Shown: positions 38,549 to 50,691 of the stretch, in pieces | Layout: each line of letters starts with the position of its first letter | How positions within the stretch are numbered: position 1 is the stretch's first letter | Assembly: GCF_036867195.1 (NCBI RefSeq) | Contig: NZ_JBAJII010000001.1 | Coordinates: forward strand, 1,674,001 to 1,738,000 | DNA: 64,000 nt | Origin: Arthrobacter sp. Soc17.1.1.1 | Lineage (GTDB): Bacteria > Actinomycetota > Actinomycetes > Actinomycetales > Micrococcaceae | Direction of reading: 5' to 3' | The notes under the pieces: model-generated | Seen by the model: only the letters and a program-made list of their open reading frames with translations | Databases searched by the model: none | Told to the model about the DNA's origin: nothing | Position numbers and translations under genes: made by a program

Positions 38549-39468
38549 GCGCCGAGCGGCCCGCCGCCGACCGGCCCGCCGACGGCCGGTTCACGCGGCG
38601 CGGCACCGTCGTGCTGGCGATCGTGGTCCTCGCGCTGCTCGCCTTCGGGTCCACGACGCAGACCTGGCTCAGCGTGCGCCTGCCCCAGGAGGCCGTGCAG
38701 ACACCCGACCTCAGCATCCCGGGGAGCGACGCGGCCACGCCCGTCACGGCGTTCGCGCTCGTGGCCCTCGCGGCCGCCCTCGCGGTCTCCATCGCCGGGC
38801 GGGTGGCGCGGTGGATCATCGCGGTGATCCTCGTGCTGTCCGGTGTCGGCATCATTTTCTCCAGCGCCGCCGTCGCCCTCGACCCGGCCACCGCGGCCGA
38901 ACCCGCCATCGGGACGGCGATCGGGGTCAGCGGCTCCGCGGGCGCCGTCGCGACCGCGAGCGCGATGCCCTGGCTGGCAGCGGGAGCCGGTGTGCTGCTG
39001 GTCCTCGCGGCGGCCTGGGTGGTCCTGGCCGGCAGGACCTGGGGCGTGAACCGGCGGTACGACGCCGGCGCCGCCCGCGGCGTCCACCCTGCGGCCGGCA
39101 GCCTGCAGCCCGGCGCCCCCGTGCCGTCCACCGGGGACGTGGCCCCCGGTGTCGTCCCCGGGGCCGCGGGCACGGGCCGGGAGGCCGGTGCGGACGAGGA
39201 CGGCGGAGCGCCGGGCGCCCGCACGGCCACGCGCGGGCACGCCGACCCCGACCGCAGCGGCGCGGCCCCTGCGACCCCGGGCGCCACGGACACCTCCGGG
39301 ACCCCTGACGCCACCGGCGCCGCGGGCTCCGACGCCGGGCACGCCGGGCACGCGGGGCACGCCGTGCATGCCGAGGACCGGGCACCGCGCCCGCGCCGCA
39401 CGAGCGCCCACGCCGACGAGATCGACAGCTGGGACGAGCTCTCCCGGGGCAACGACCCGACCGGCTGA
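38545..39468 (+). CDS. Trp biosynthesis-associated membrane protein (TIGR02234)
   Basis: A 307-residue protein with about four transmembrane helices in the first 175 residues, including GSTTQTWLSV, a family landmark after helix 1, and PWLAAGAGVLLVLAAAWVVLAGR for the last helix. The remaining 130 residues are a Pro/Gly/Ala/Asp-rich, probably disordered cytoplasmic tail with a GHAGHAGHAVHA run, ending in a short conserved EIDSWDELSRGNDPT. This family sits between trpE and trpC in many actinobacteria; its role is unknown. Confidence 0.88.
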   Translation: MSAERPAADRPADGRFTRRGTVVLAIVVLALLAFGSTTQTWLSVRLPQEAVQTPDLSIPGSDAATPVTAFALVALAAALAVSIAGRVARWIIAVILVLSGVGIIFSSAAVALDPATAAEPAIGTAIGVSGSAGAVATASAMPWLAAGAGVLLVLAAAWVVLAGRTWGVNRRYDAGAARGVHPAAGSLQPGAPVPSTGDVAPGVVPGAAGTGREAGADEDGGAPGARTATRGHADPDRSGAAPATPGATDTSGTPDATGAAGSDAGHAGHAGHAVHAEDRAPRPRRTSAHADEIDSWDELSRGNDPTG

Positions 39469-39614
39469 CCTCCGGCCGCGACGCCTCCGGTCCGACGGGC
39501 CTGCATCACGCCACGCGCCTCGCCGCGACGGCCGCATGCGCTGCCGCCTCCGTACCGCCGCGCCGACCCATCAATGGCAGAATGGGACCAGACCCGTTTC
39601 GAAGGAGATTTCCC

Positions 39615-39920
39615 ATGGCATCCGAGACCCGCGCCTCCGCCACCCGCAACACCCCCGCGAACCACGCCCAGATGGGCGACGAGACGATCGGTCACGGCAA
39701 CAGCCCCGCCGCGTGGACCTGCGTCCTCATCATGCTGGCCGGCGCGGCCGTGGCCTCCTTCGCCTACATCCTGGCCAGCACCGAGGGCAACAAGGACTTC
39801 GGCACCCTGCTGTTCTGGGCCGGCATCGGCGTCATGTTCATCGGCCTGATCGTCGGCTTCATCCTGCGCCGGATCGGCTACGGCGTCGGCGGGTCGAAGC
39901 TCAAGAACAACGGCCACTAG
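39615..39920 (+). CDS. HGxxPAAW family small membrane protein
   Basis: A 101-residue protein with the name-giving motif HGNSPAAW at residues 27-34, followed by two transmembrane helices (TCVLIMLAGAAVASFAYIL and TLLFWAGIGVMFIGLIVGFIL) and a basic C-terminus. AAGGAG lies 8 bases before ATG 39615. Function unknown. It is nearly always found by the trp genes in actinobacteria, and trpC starts on the base after its stop. Confidence 0.9.
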   Translation: MASETRASATRNTPANHAQMGDETIGHGNSPAAWTCVLIMLAGAAVASFAYILASTEGNKDFGTLLFWAGIGVMFIGLIVGFILRRIGYGVGGSKLKNNGH

Positions 39921-40745
39921 ATGACCGTCCTCGACGACATCATCGAGGGCGTCCGTGAGGACCTCGCGGACCGCCGCCGCGCGCGGCCCCTCGAGGACGT
40001 GCGTGCAGCAGCCCAGGCGGCGCCCGCGCCCCGCGACGCGTTCGAGGCGCTCGGCGGTGGGAACGGCGGGAGCATCGCCGTCATCGCCGAGGTCAAGCGC
40101 AGCAGCCCGTCCAAGGGTGCCCTCGCGGACATCGCGGACCCCGAAGCCCTCGCGGCCTCGTACGAGCGCGGCGGCGCGGCGGTCATCTCCGTGCTCACGG
40201 AGGAACGGCGCTTCGGCGGCTCGCTCGCCGACCTCGACTCCGTCCGCGCCGCGGTGGGACTGCCCGTGCTCCGCAAGGACTTCACCGTGGACGAGTACCA
40301 GATCTGGGAGGCCCGCGCGCACGGCGCCGACGTCGTCCTGCTCATCGTCGCGGCCCTCGACGACGAGGAGCTCGGCTCCTTCCTCGCCCTGACGCACCAG
40401 CTCGGCATGAACGCGATCGTCGAGACCCACACGGAGGAGGAGGTCCGCCGCGCGGTCGCCGCCGGGGCCTCCATCATCGGCGTGAACGTCCGCAACCTGA
40501 AGACGCTCGAGATCGACCGGGACGTCTTCGGCCGGCTGGCGCACCTCATCCCGGGCGGCACGGTGGTCATCGCCGAATCGGGCGTCCGGGACACCGACGA
40601 CGTTGCCGGGTACGCCGCGAGCGGCGCGCACGCCGTCCTCGTGGGGGAGGCGCTCGTCCGCCACGAGGACCCCGCCACCACGATCGGTGCCTTCCGGCGG
40701 GCCGGCAGCGCCGCCTGGGATGCCGGCGTGGCACCCCGCGGCTGA
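39921..40745 (+). CDS. trpC: TrpC, indole-3-glycerol phosphate synthase
   Basis: A 274-residue TIM-barrel enzyme of tryptophan synthesis. It has the [13 protein letters not shown] catalytic Lys region, [27 protein letters not shown] and [12 protein letters not shown]. The ATG directly follows the stop of the preceding small membrane protein, so the two are coupled. Length typical. Confidence 0.96.
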   Translation: MTVLDDIIEGVREDLADRRRARPLEDVRAAAQAAPAPRDAFEALGGGNGGSIAVIAEVKRSSPSKGALADIADPEALAASYERGGAAVISVLTEERRFGGSLADLDSVRAAVGLPVLRKDFTVDEYQIWEARAHGADVVLLIVAALDDEELGSFLALTHQLGMNAIVETHTEEEVRRAVAAGASIIGVNVRNLKTLEIDRDVFGRLAHLIPGGTVVIAESGVRDTDDVAGYAASGAHAVLVGEALVRHEDPATTIGAFRRAGSAAWDAGVAPRG

Positions 40746-40793
40746 CAGCCGTACCCTCCGCGACCCCGGCAAGGGTGCGCGGCGCACAGCAGG

Positions 40794-40817
40794 ACGGGCC
40801 GGCCGCCACCGGCCCGT
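40794..40817 (+). other. Hairpin between trpC and trpB
   Basis: A 9-bp perfect stem (40794-40802 with 40809-40817) with a 6-base loop in the 132-base trpC-trpB gap. It could be a partial terminator or an RNA-stability element. There is no Trp-rich leader peptide or T tract, so classical attenuation is not supported. Confidence 0.45.
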
Positions 40818-40877
40818 GAGGGACACGGGCGGCACCGCCGCCCGGACCAGGACCAACAGGACAGGAACGCTGAAGCC

Positions 40878-42242
40878 ATGACCGAGATGCACCAGGACAC
40901 GGGCCTGAACGGCGCGGACGCCGGAGCAGCGGACGCCATCGACGCCGGGACGGCCGAGGCGTTCCTCAGCCACGACGAGAGCCTCCGCCATGCCCCCGGA
41001 CCGTACTTCGGCTCGTACGGCGGACGCTGGATGCCCGAATCGCTGATCGCCGCCCTCGACGAGCTGCAGGACACGTTCGACAAGGCGAAGGCCGATCCCG
41101 CGTTCACCGCGCAGGTGGCGGAGCTGAACCGGAACTACGCCGGCCGGCCCTCCCTGCTCACCGAGGCGCAGCGCTTCGCCGAGCACTGCGGCGGGGTCCG
41201 CGTGTTCCTCAAGCGCGAGGACCTCAACCACACCGGTTCCCACAAGATCAACAACGTCCTCGGACAGGCCCTCATCGCCAAGCGGATGGGCAAGACCCGC
41301 GTGATCGCCGAGACCGGCGCCGGCCAGCACGGCGTCGCGAGCGCGACGGCGGCCGCCCTCCTCGGCCTCGAGTGCGTCGTGTACATGGGGGCGGAGGACA
41401 CCCGCCGCCAGGCCCTGAACGTCGCGCGCATGCAGCTGCTCGGCGCCACCGTCATCCCCGTCACCAACGGCTCGCAGACCCTCAAGGACGCCATCAACGA
41501 CGCCCTGCGCGACTGGGTGGCGAACGTCGACACCACGCACTACCTCCTCGGCACCGCCGCCGGCGCGCACCCCTTCCCGGCCATGGTGCGGTACTTCCAC
41601 GAGGTCATCGGCGAGGAGGCGCGCGAGCAGATCCTCGAGCAGGCCGGCAGGCTGCCCGACGCCGTCTGCGCCTGCGTGGGCGGCGGCTCCAACGCCATCG
41701 GCATGTTCCACGGCTTCCTCGACGACCGCGACGTGGCCCTCTACGGCTTCGAGGCCGGCGGCGACGGCGTCGAGTCCGGACGGCACGCCGCCACCATCAC
41801 CCTGGGCCGCCCCGGGGTGCTGCATGGCGCGCGGTCCTACCTCATGCAGGACGAGGACGGCCAGACGATGGAGTCGCACTCCATCTCCGCCGGCCTCGAC
41901 TACCCGGGCGTGGGCCCCGAGCACGCCTACCTCGCCGACATCGGACGCGCCCACTACGAGCCCATCACCGACGCGGAGGCCATGGAGGCGTTCCAGCTCC
42001 TCAGCCGGACCGAGGGCATTATCCCGGCCATCGAGACCGCGCACGCCCTCGCGGGCGCCATGAAGGTCGGACAGCGCCTCGCCGCGGATCTCGCACCGGG
42101 GGAGAAGCCCTCGGACCGGATCATCGTCGTGAACCTCTCGGGGCGCGGCGACAAGGACGTGGCGACCGCCGCGGGCTATTTCGACCTGCTGCCGGACGAC
42201 AGCGCCGAGCAGGAGATCGCGGAGGAGGGTGAGCAGCTGTGA
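40878..42242 (+). CDS. trpB: TrpB, tryptophan synthase beta chain
   Basis: A 454-residue PLP enzyme condensing indole with serine. It has the [16 protein letters not shown] block with the PLP lysine, [22 protein letters not shown] as phosphate-binding site, and NLSGRGDKD near the end. The first 45 residues are an extension of low complexity. The stop overlaps the trpA start (GTGA), as expected for an alpha-beta complex. Confidence 0.97.
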   Translation: MTEMHQDTGLNGADAGAADAIDAGTAEAFLSHDESLRHAPGPYFGSYGGRWMPESLIAALDELQDTFDKAKADPAFTAQVAELNRNYAGRPSLLTEAQRFAEHCGGVRVFLKREDLNHTGSHKINNVLGQALIAKRMGKTRVIAETGAGQHGVASATAAALLGLECVVYMGAEDTRRQALNVARMQLLGATVIPVTNGSQTLKDAINDALRDWVANVDTTHYLLGTAAGAHPFPAMVRYFHEVIGEEAREQILEQAGRLPDAVCACVGGGSNAIGMFHGFLDDRDVALYGFEAGGDGVESGRHAATITLGRPGVLHGARSYLMQDEDGQTMESHSISAGLDYPGVGPEHAYLADIGRAHYEPITDAEAMEAFQLLSRTEGIIPAIETAHALAGAMKVGQRLAADLAPGEKPSDRIIVVNLSGRGDKDVATAAGYFDLLPDDSAEQEIAEEGEQL

Positions 42243-43093
42243 CCACGCAGTCCACGAACGGTCCCGCCGGAGTGCCCGCCACCGCCGGGCACTCCAAGGC
42301 CGCCGCCGCCATCGAGAAGGCGCGGAGCGAGGGGCGCGCCGCGCTCATCGGCTACCTGCCTGCGGGCTTCCCCGACGTGCAGACCAGCATCGACGCCGGC
42401 ATCGCCCTGGCGCGGAACGGTGTCGACCTCATCGAGATCGGCATCCCCTACTCGGACCCCGTCATGGACGGGCAGGTGATCCAGGAGGCGACCGTCGAGG
42501 CTCTGGACAACGGCTTCACCGTGCCCCGCATCTTCGACGTCGTCGAGGGCATCACCCGTGAGACGGACGCCGCCGTGCTGGTGATGACCTACTGGAACCC
42601 GGTGATGCGCATGGGCGTCCGGGCGTTCGCCGAGCGCCTCGCGGCCGCCGGCGGAGCGGGGCTCATCACACCCGACCTCATCCCCGACGAGGCGGCCGAG
42701 TGGCTCGAGGCGTCGGACGAGTTCGGCCTGGACCGCGTGTTCCTCGTGGCGCCCTCCACGTCGCCGCAGCGCATGCAGGCCACCGTGGACGCCAGCCGGG
42801 GCTTCGTCTACGCCGTCTCGGTCATGGGCGTCACCGGCGCCCGGACCTCCGTGGGCGCCGCGGCACGCGCCGTGGTCGACGCCGCCCACGCGGCGGGCGC
42901 GGACCGCGTCTGCGTGGGGCTCGGGGTCTCCTCCTCGGCCCAGGTGCGGGAGATCGGCGCCTACGCCGACGGCGTCATCGTCGGCACGGCCCTCGTGGCC
43001 GCCCTGCGCGACGGCGGCGTGGACGCGGTCGCCGACCTCACCCGCGAGCTGAGCACCGGGACGCCGAAGGCGTCGTCGGGTGGGGCGGCATGA
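42239..43093 (+). CDS. trpA: TrpA, tryptophan synthase alpha chain
   Basis: A 284-residue TIM barrel releasing indole from indole-glycerol phosphate. It has the [10 protein letters not shown] opening, the catalytic Glu in [16 protein letters not shown], and [15 protein letters not shown] and [11 protein letters not shown] segments. GTG start in a 4-base overlap with trpB. The stop overlaps lgt by 4 bases. Confidence 0.96.
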   Translation: MTTQSTNGPAGVPATAGHSKAAAAIEKARSEGRAALIGYLPAGFPDVQTSIDAGIALARNGVDLIEIGIPYSDPVMDGQVIQEATVEALDNGFTVPRIFDVVEGITRETDAAVLVMTYWNPVMRMGVRAFAERLAAAGGAGLITPDLIPDEAAEWLEASDEFGLDRVFLVAPSTSPQRMQATVDASRGFVYAVSVMGVTGARTSVGAAARAVVDAAHAAGADRVCVGLGVSSSAQVREIGAYADGVIVGTALVAALRDGGVDAVADLTRELSTGTPKASSGGAA

Positions 43094-44238
43094 GCGCGGC
43101 CACGGCCCTGACCGTCGCGGCCTCGATCCCGAGCCCGCCGTCCGAGTGGGCGAGCTTCGCCCTCGGCCCCCTGACCATCCACGCCTATGCGCTGTGCATC
43201 CTGGCCGGCATCATCCTCGCCCTGATCCTGACGCAGAAGCGCTTCGTCGCCTTCGGCGGCCACGCGGACGCCGTCTGGGACATCGCCATCTGGGCCATCC
43301 CGTTCGGCATCATCGGCGGGCGGCTCTACCACGTGGTCTCCTCGCCGGACGCCTACTTCGGACCCGAGGGCGACCTCGCGCGGATCCCGCAGATCTGGCA
43401 GGGCGGGCTCGGGATCTGGGGCGCCATCGCCCTGGGCGCCGTCGGTGCGTGGATCGGTGCCCGCCGCGCAGGCGTGAAGCTCTCCGCGTTCGCCGACGCC
43501 GCAGCACCCGGTGTCCTCCTCGCGCAGGCCGTCGGCCGGCTCGGCAACTGGTTCAACCAGGAGCTCTTCGGCGCACCCACCACACTGCCGTGGGGCCTCG
43601 AGATCGACGCCGACAACGTGAACTTCCCGCCCGACCAGGCGCCCGGCACGCTGTTCCACCCGACCTTCCTCTACGAACTCCTGTGGAACCTCGCCGGCGT
43701 GGCGCTGCTGCTGCTGCTCGCCCGGCGGTTCCGGCTGCGCGGCGGCCGCATGTTCTGGCTGTACGCCGCCTACTACACCCTCGGGCGCGTCTGGATCGAG
43801 GCGCTGCGGATCGACGACGCCGAGATGGTCACCCTCTTCGGCGTCACGCAGCGCCTCAACGTGTGGACGAGCATCGCCGTCTTCCTGGTGTCGCTCGCCG
43901 TGCTCGTCTACCTGTCGGTCCGGCGCGGTCCCGTCGACGACCCCTCCGTGTACCTGCCCGGGCGGGAGCCGAAGGGCACCGTCGAGGGTGCGGCGGACCG
44001 GAAGGACGCCGCAGATCCAGCAGGCGACGCCGAGCGCAAGGACGACGCCGAGCGGGACGACGACGCCGGCCTCCCGGCGTCCGGGGACGACGTCCCGGCG
44101 CGCTCCCCGGACACGTCCGGGGACGCTCCGCGGGCCGCCTCCGGTAACGCTTCGGCCACAGGTAGCCACGGTGCGGACACGGCGCAGAGGGCGCGGAACG
44201 ACCGTGGTAACCTTTCCGAAACAACGGCTCCCGAGTAG
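43090..44238 (+). CDS. lgt: Lgt, prolipoprotein diacylglyceryl transferase
   Basis: A 382-residue membrane enzyme that attaches diacylglycerol to the lipobox cysteine of prolipoproteins. It has seven helices, the [10 protein letters not shown] and the Lgt signature [13 protein letters not shown], then [12 protein letters not shown]. The core ends at about residue 290; a charged, Asp/Ala-rich tail of about 90 residues follows, longer than in many Lgt proteins. It overlaps trpA, the usual actinobacterial linkage. This enzyme would process the lipoproteins at 7114-7671 and 60174-60557. Confidence 0.95.
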   Translation: MSAATALTVAASIPSPPSEWASFALGPLTIHAYALCILAGIILALILTQKRFVAFGGHADAVWDIAIWAIPFGIIGGRLYHVVSSPDAYFGPEGDLARIPQIWQGGLGIWGAIALGAVGAWIGARRAGVKLSAFADAAAPGVLLAQAVGRLGNWFNQELFGAPTTLPWGLEIDADNVNFPPDQAPGTLFHPTFLYELLWNLAGVALLLLLARRFRLRGGRMFWLYAAYYTLGRVWIEALRIDDAEMVTLFGVTQRLNVWTSIAVFLVSLAVLVYLSVRRGPVDDPSVYLPGREPKGTVEGAADRKDAADPAGDAERKDDAERDDDAGLPASGDDVPARSPDTSGDAPRAASGNASATGSHGADTAQRARNDRGNLSETTAPE

Positions 44239-44554
44239 CGCTCCATGTTCCTCAGGGCCCCGCGACAGCGGAGCCGCGGGATTCGGTCCCCGCAAGCAGT
44301 CCCCGGGCCACCGCCTCCAAGGACGCAACACCACACAGTTGTGGACCATCGGTGCGACGGCCGGATCACCTCCGCCCGCACCTGAACCGCCCCACCCGGC
44401 GCAGCATGAACACTGCGACTGCCCGCCAAGAGCGCCGGGCCGACCCGGCGCAGGCGGACAGATGAACCAAGACACGGTGCCCGCTCGAAGCGGGCCCGCG
44501 GGGCCAAGGCTGTCCCCTCCCGACGCTCCATCAAGGGGGAAGGATCCTTATCCG
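44239..44554 (+). other. gltB leader region
   Basis: A 316-base gap between lgt and gltB. It holds a short inverted repeat CCACA-CAGT-TGTGG (44331-44344) and a tight hairpin with a 7-bp stem (44479-44485 with 44489-44495) about 60 bases before gltB. A purine-rich AAGGGGGAAGGA ribosome site follows. No known riboswitch is recognised, and no credible reading frame, though a nitrogen-responsive operator would be expected near gltBD. Confidence 0.45.
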
Positions 44555-47500
44555 ATGACTGCTCCAACACCAGAGACCTCGAACGGGACGCAGCCCACGC
44601 CGTCGACCCCGGCGCCCGTCGAATCTCCCTTCACGCGCTTCGCCGCCATCCCGGAGGCCACGGGCCTCTACGACCCCGAGAACGAGAAGGACGCGTGCGG
44701 CCTCGCCGTCATCGCGACCCTGCGCGGGGAGCCCGGCCACGACATCGTCGACGCCGCCCTGACCGCCCTGCGCAACCTCGAGCACCGCGGTGCCGTGGGC
44801 GCCGACGAGGGCACCGGGGACGGCGCGGGCCTGCTCACGCAGATCCCCGACGAGTTCTTCCGCGCCGTCGTCGACTTCCCGCTGCCGGCCGCCGGCTCCT
44901 ACGTGGTCGGCACGGCGTTCCTGCCGGCCGAGGCGAAGGAGGAGGAGACGGCCCGTGCGGGCCTCGAGTCGATCGCCGAGGCCGAGGGCCTGGACGTGCT
45001 GGGCTGGCGGGTGGTTCCCGTCGTGGCCGATCTCGTGGGCGCCATGGCCCGGGCCTGCATGCCGCACTTCGTGCAGCTCTTCCTGGCGCCGACCGACGGC
45101 GCGGTGTCCGACCTCGACTCCCGCGCGTTCCGGGTCCGCAAGCGCGCGCAGAACAAGTTCGGCGTCTACTTCCCGTCCCTGTCCTCGAAGACGATCGTCT
45201 ACAAGGGCATGCTGACCACGGCGCAGCTCGAGCCGTTCTACCCAGACCTCTCCGACGAGCGCTTCAAGACGCGCCTCGGGATCGTGCACTCCCGCTTCTC
45301 CACGAACACGTTCCCGTCGTGGCCCCTGGCCCAGCCGTTCCGCACCATCGCGCACAACGGCGAGATCAACACCGTCAAGGGCAATCGCAACTGGATGCGC
45401 GCCCGCCAGTCGCAGCTGTCCAACCGGCTGCTCGGGGACTCCCCGGAGGAGCTGTACCCGATCTGCACGCCGGGCGCCTCCGATTCCGCGTCCTTCGACG
45501 AGGTGGCCGAACTCCTGACCCTCTCGGGGCGGCCCATCACGCACTCGATCATGATGATGATCCCCGAGGCATGGGAGAACCACGCCACCATGGACCCGGC
45601 CCGCCGCGCCTTCTACCAGTACCACTCGATGCTCATGGAGCCCTGGGACGGGCCGGCCGCGGTGTCCTTCACCGACGGGCGCCTCGTCGGCGCCGTCCTC
45701 GACCGCAACGGCCTGCGCCCCGCCCGCTACTGGGTCACCGAGGACGGTCTCGTGATCCTCGCCTCCGAGGTGGGCGTGCTCGACATCGAGCCCTCCCGGG
45801 TGGTCCGCAAGGGCCGCGTCTCCCCGGGCAAGATGTTCCTCGTCGACACCGAGGACGGCCGGCTCATCGAGGACCAGGAGATCAAGGCCGAGGTGGCCGC
45901 CGCGAACCCGTGGGGGGAGTGGGTCAGGGAGAACCTGATCCAGCTCGAGGACCTGCCGGAACGCGAGCACGTCATCCACACGAAGGCCTCCATCAACCGC
46001 CGCCAGCGCACCTTCGGGTACACGCAGGAGGAACTGCGCATCCTCCTCGGCCCGATGGCGAAGAACGGTGCCGAGCCCCTCGGCGCCATGGGTTCCGACA
46101 CCCCCATCGCCGTGCTCTCCAAGCGCCCGCGTCTGCTGTTCGACTACTTCGTGCAGTCCTTCGCGCAGGTCACCAACCCGCCGCTCGACTCCATCCGCGA
46201 GGAACTCGTGACCTCGATGGGCGTCACGATCGGCCCCGACGGCAACCTGCTGTCCACCGGACAGGTGCGCTCCAAGCAGATCGCCCTGAAGTTCCCCGTC
46301 ATCACCAACGACGAACTCGCGAAGATCGCCAACCTCGAGACCGACGACGGCGACCGCCTCACCGTCCGCGTGCGCGGCCTGTACCGGCACGACGGCGGGG
46401 AGGCGGCCCTCCGCGCCCGCCTCGCGGAGATCTGCGAGCAGGTCTCCAGCGCGCTGAACCGCGGCGTGGAGTACGTGGTGCTGTCCGACCGCGACTCGAA
46501 CGCCCAGTGGGCGCCCATCCCGTCCCTGCTCCTCACCAGTGCGGTGCACCACCACCTGCTGCGCAGCGCGAACCGCACCAAGACCTCCCTCGTGGTCGAG
46601 GCGGGCGACGTGCGCGAGGTCCACCACGTCGCCGTCCTCATCGGCTACGGTGCCTCGGCGGTCAACCCCTACCTGGCCATGGAGAGCTGCGAGGAGCTCG
46701 TCCGGAACGGCGACATCACCGGCGTCACCGCCGAGCAGGCCGTCGCTCACCTCATCAAGGGCCTCGGCAAGGGCGTCCTGAAGATCATGTCCAAGATGGG
46801 CATCTCCACGGTCAGCTCCTACTGCGGCGCCCAGACCTTCGAGGCGCTCGGACTCGCGCAGGAACTCGTCGACGAGTACTTCCACGGCACGCAGACCCAG
46901 CTGGGCGGCGTCGGGCTCGACGTCGTCGCGGCGGAGACCGCTGCCCGCCACGAGAGCGCGTACCCGCAGGACGGCATCGAGGACCCCCACCGCGGCCTCG
47001 ACAACGGCGGCGAGTACCAGTGGCGCCGCGAGGGCCCGCCCCACCTGTTCAACCCCGAGACGGTGTTCCGGCTCCAGCACGCCACGCGCGAGCGCCGCTA
47101 CGACATCTTCAAGTCCTACACGCGCGGCGTGGACGACCAGTCCAAGGACCTCATGACCCTCCGGGGGCTCCTGAAGCTGCGCGGCGACGCCCGCCCGCCC
47201 ATCGGCATCGACGAGGTGGAGCCCGTCTCCGCCATCGTGAAGCGGTTCTCCACCGGCGCCATGAGCTACGGCTCCATCTCGCAGGAGGCGCACGAGACCC
47301 TCGCGATCGCGATGAACCGCCTCGGCGGCAAGTCCAACACCGGCGAGGGCGGCGAGGACGTCGAGCGCCTGCTCGACCCGGAGCGCCGCTCCGCCATCAA
47401 GCAGGTGGCCTCCGGCCGGTTCGGCGTGACGAGCCTGTACCTGACGAACGCCGACGACATCCAGATCAAGATGGCGCAGGGGGCCAAGCCCGGCGAGGGC

Positions 47501-49163
47501 GGCCAGCTGATGAGCCAGAAGGTGTACCCGTGGATCGCCCGCACGCGGCACTCCACACCCGGCGTCGCGCTCATCTCGCCGCCGCCGCACCACGACATCT
47601 ACTCGATCGAGGACCTCGCCCAGCTCATCTACGACCTGAAGCGGTCCAACCCGAGCGCGCGCGTCCACGTCAAGCTCGTCTCCGAGGTGGGCATCGGCAC
47701 GGTCGCCGCGGGCGTCACGAAGGCCAAGGCCGACGTCGTCCTGGTGTCCGGGCACGACGGCGGCACCGGTGCGAGCCCGCTCAACTCGCTGAAGCACGCC
47801 GGCATCCCGTGGGAGCTCGGCCTCGCCGAGACGCAGCAGACCCTGATGCTCAACGGCCTGCGCGACCGCGTGGTGGTGCAGGTGGACGGGCAGCTCAAGA
47901 CCGGGCGCGACGTCGTCATCGCCGCGCTGCTCGGCGGCGAGGAGTTCGGCTTCGCGACGGCCCCGCTCGTGGTGTCCGGCTGCATCATGATGCGCGTCTG
48001 CCACCTCGACACCTGCCCCGTTGGCGTCGCGACGCAGAACCCGGAGCTGCGCAGCCGCTTCACGGGCAAGCCGGAGTTCGTGGTCAACTTCTTCGAGTTC
48101 ATCGCCGAGGAGGTCCGCGAGATCCTCGCGGAGCTCGGGTTCCGCACGCTCGAGGAGGCCATCGGCCACAGCGAGCTGCTCGACGCCCGCGAGGCGATCG
48201 AGCACTGGAAGGCCGACGGACTCGATCTCGACCCGATCCTGCGCGGCAACGAGTTCGACTCGGGTGAGCCGATGCGCAACATGCTCCCGCAGAACCACGA
48301 GCTCGACCAGCACTTCGACAACAAGCTCATCGAGATGAGCGCCGACGCGCTGCACCACCGCTCGCCGGTCCGCATCTCGGTGGACGTCGTCAACACGGAC
48401 CGCTCCGTCGGCACGATGCTCGGTCACGAGGTGACCCGCACGTTCGGGCTGGACACCCTGGGCACGAACACCATCGACGTGACCCTCACGGGCCAGGCGG
48501 GACAGTCGCTCGGCGCCTTCCTGCCGGCCGGTATCACCCTGCGGCTGCTCGGGGATTCCAACGACTACGTGGGCAAGGGGCTTTCCGGCGGCCGGATCAT
48601 CGTCCGCCCGGACCGCTCCAACGTGTTCCGCGCGGAGGACAACGTCATCGCGGGCAATGTCATCGGCTACGGTGCCACGAGCGGCGAGATGTTCCTCCGC
48701 GGGCAGGTGGGCGAGCGGTTCCTCGTCCGCAACTCCGGCGCCACGGCGGTGGCCGAGGGCATCGGTGACCACGGCTGCGAGTACATGACCGGTGGCCAGG
48801 CCCTGATCCTCGGCCGCACGGGCCGCAACTTCGGCGCGGGCATGTCCGGCGGCACGGCCTTCGTGCTCGACCTCGACCGCGCCCGGGTGAACCGGCAGAG
48901 CCTCGAGAACGGGGAGCTGCTGCTCGTCGACCTGGACGCCGAGGACGTGGAGATCGTCCGCGGCCTGCTCATCCGCCACGTCGAGGAGACCGAGTCCACG
49001 CTCGCCGAGAGCCTGCTGGTGTCCTTCGAAGACACCGTCGCACGATTCACGAAGGTCCTGCCGCGCGACTACGCCGCGGTACTGGACGCCCGTGCCACCG
49101 CCGCCGAGCAGGGACTCGATCCCGACGGCGAGGAGGCATGGACCAAGATCCTGGAGGTGACCG

Positions 49164-49171
<8 letters not shown>
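44555..49171 (+). CDS. gltB: GltB, glutamate synthase large (alpha) subunit
   Basis: A 1538-residue enzyme that converts glutamine plus 2-oxoglutarate to two glutamates. The N-terminal class-II amidotransferase follows a 47-residue propeptide, with the mature nucleophile Cys48 in DACGLAVIA. The FMN/synthase domain contains the 3Fe-4S cysteines in [19 protein letters not shown], and a C-terminal beta-helix GXGXG domain (about 1290-1510) ends the protein. ATG 44555 has AAGGA upstream. Overlaps gltD by 8 bases. Confidence 0.96.
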
Positions 49172-50621
<1,450 letters not shown>

Positions 50622-50679
50622 CCGGCACCGGCACCACCCCTCCCCACCTACTTGCACCATTCCGACGACCCAACACGAC

Positions 50680-50685
50680 TAGGCT
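50680..50685 (+). promoter_or_regulatory. Probable -10 box (TAGGCT) of pyk, leaderless
   Basis: TAGGCT ends 6 bases before the pyk ATG (50692). A second TAGGTT abuts the start codon. No Shine-Dalgarno is present. Confidence 0.5.
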
Positions 50686-50691
50686 AGGTTC

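Noticed and set aside
38472-42044. An 1190-codon minus-strand frame opposite the trp genes
   Set aside because: Antisense to TIGR02234, trpC and trpB, all well supported; no recognisable protein.
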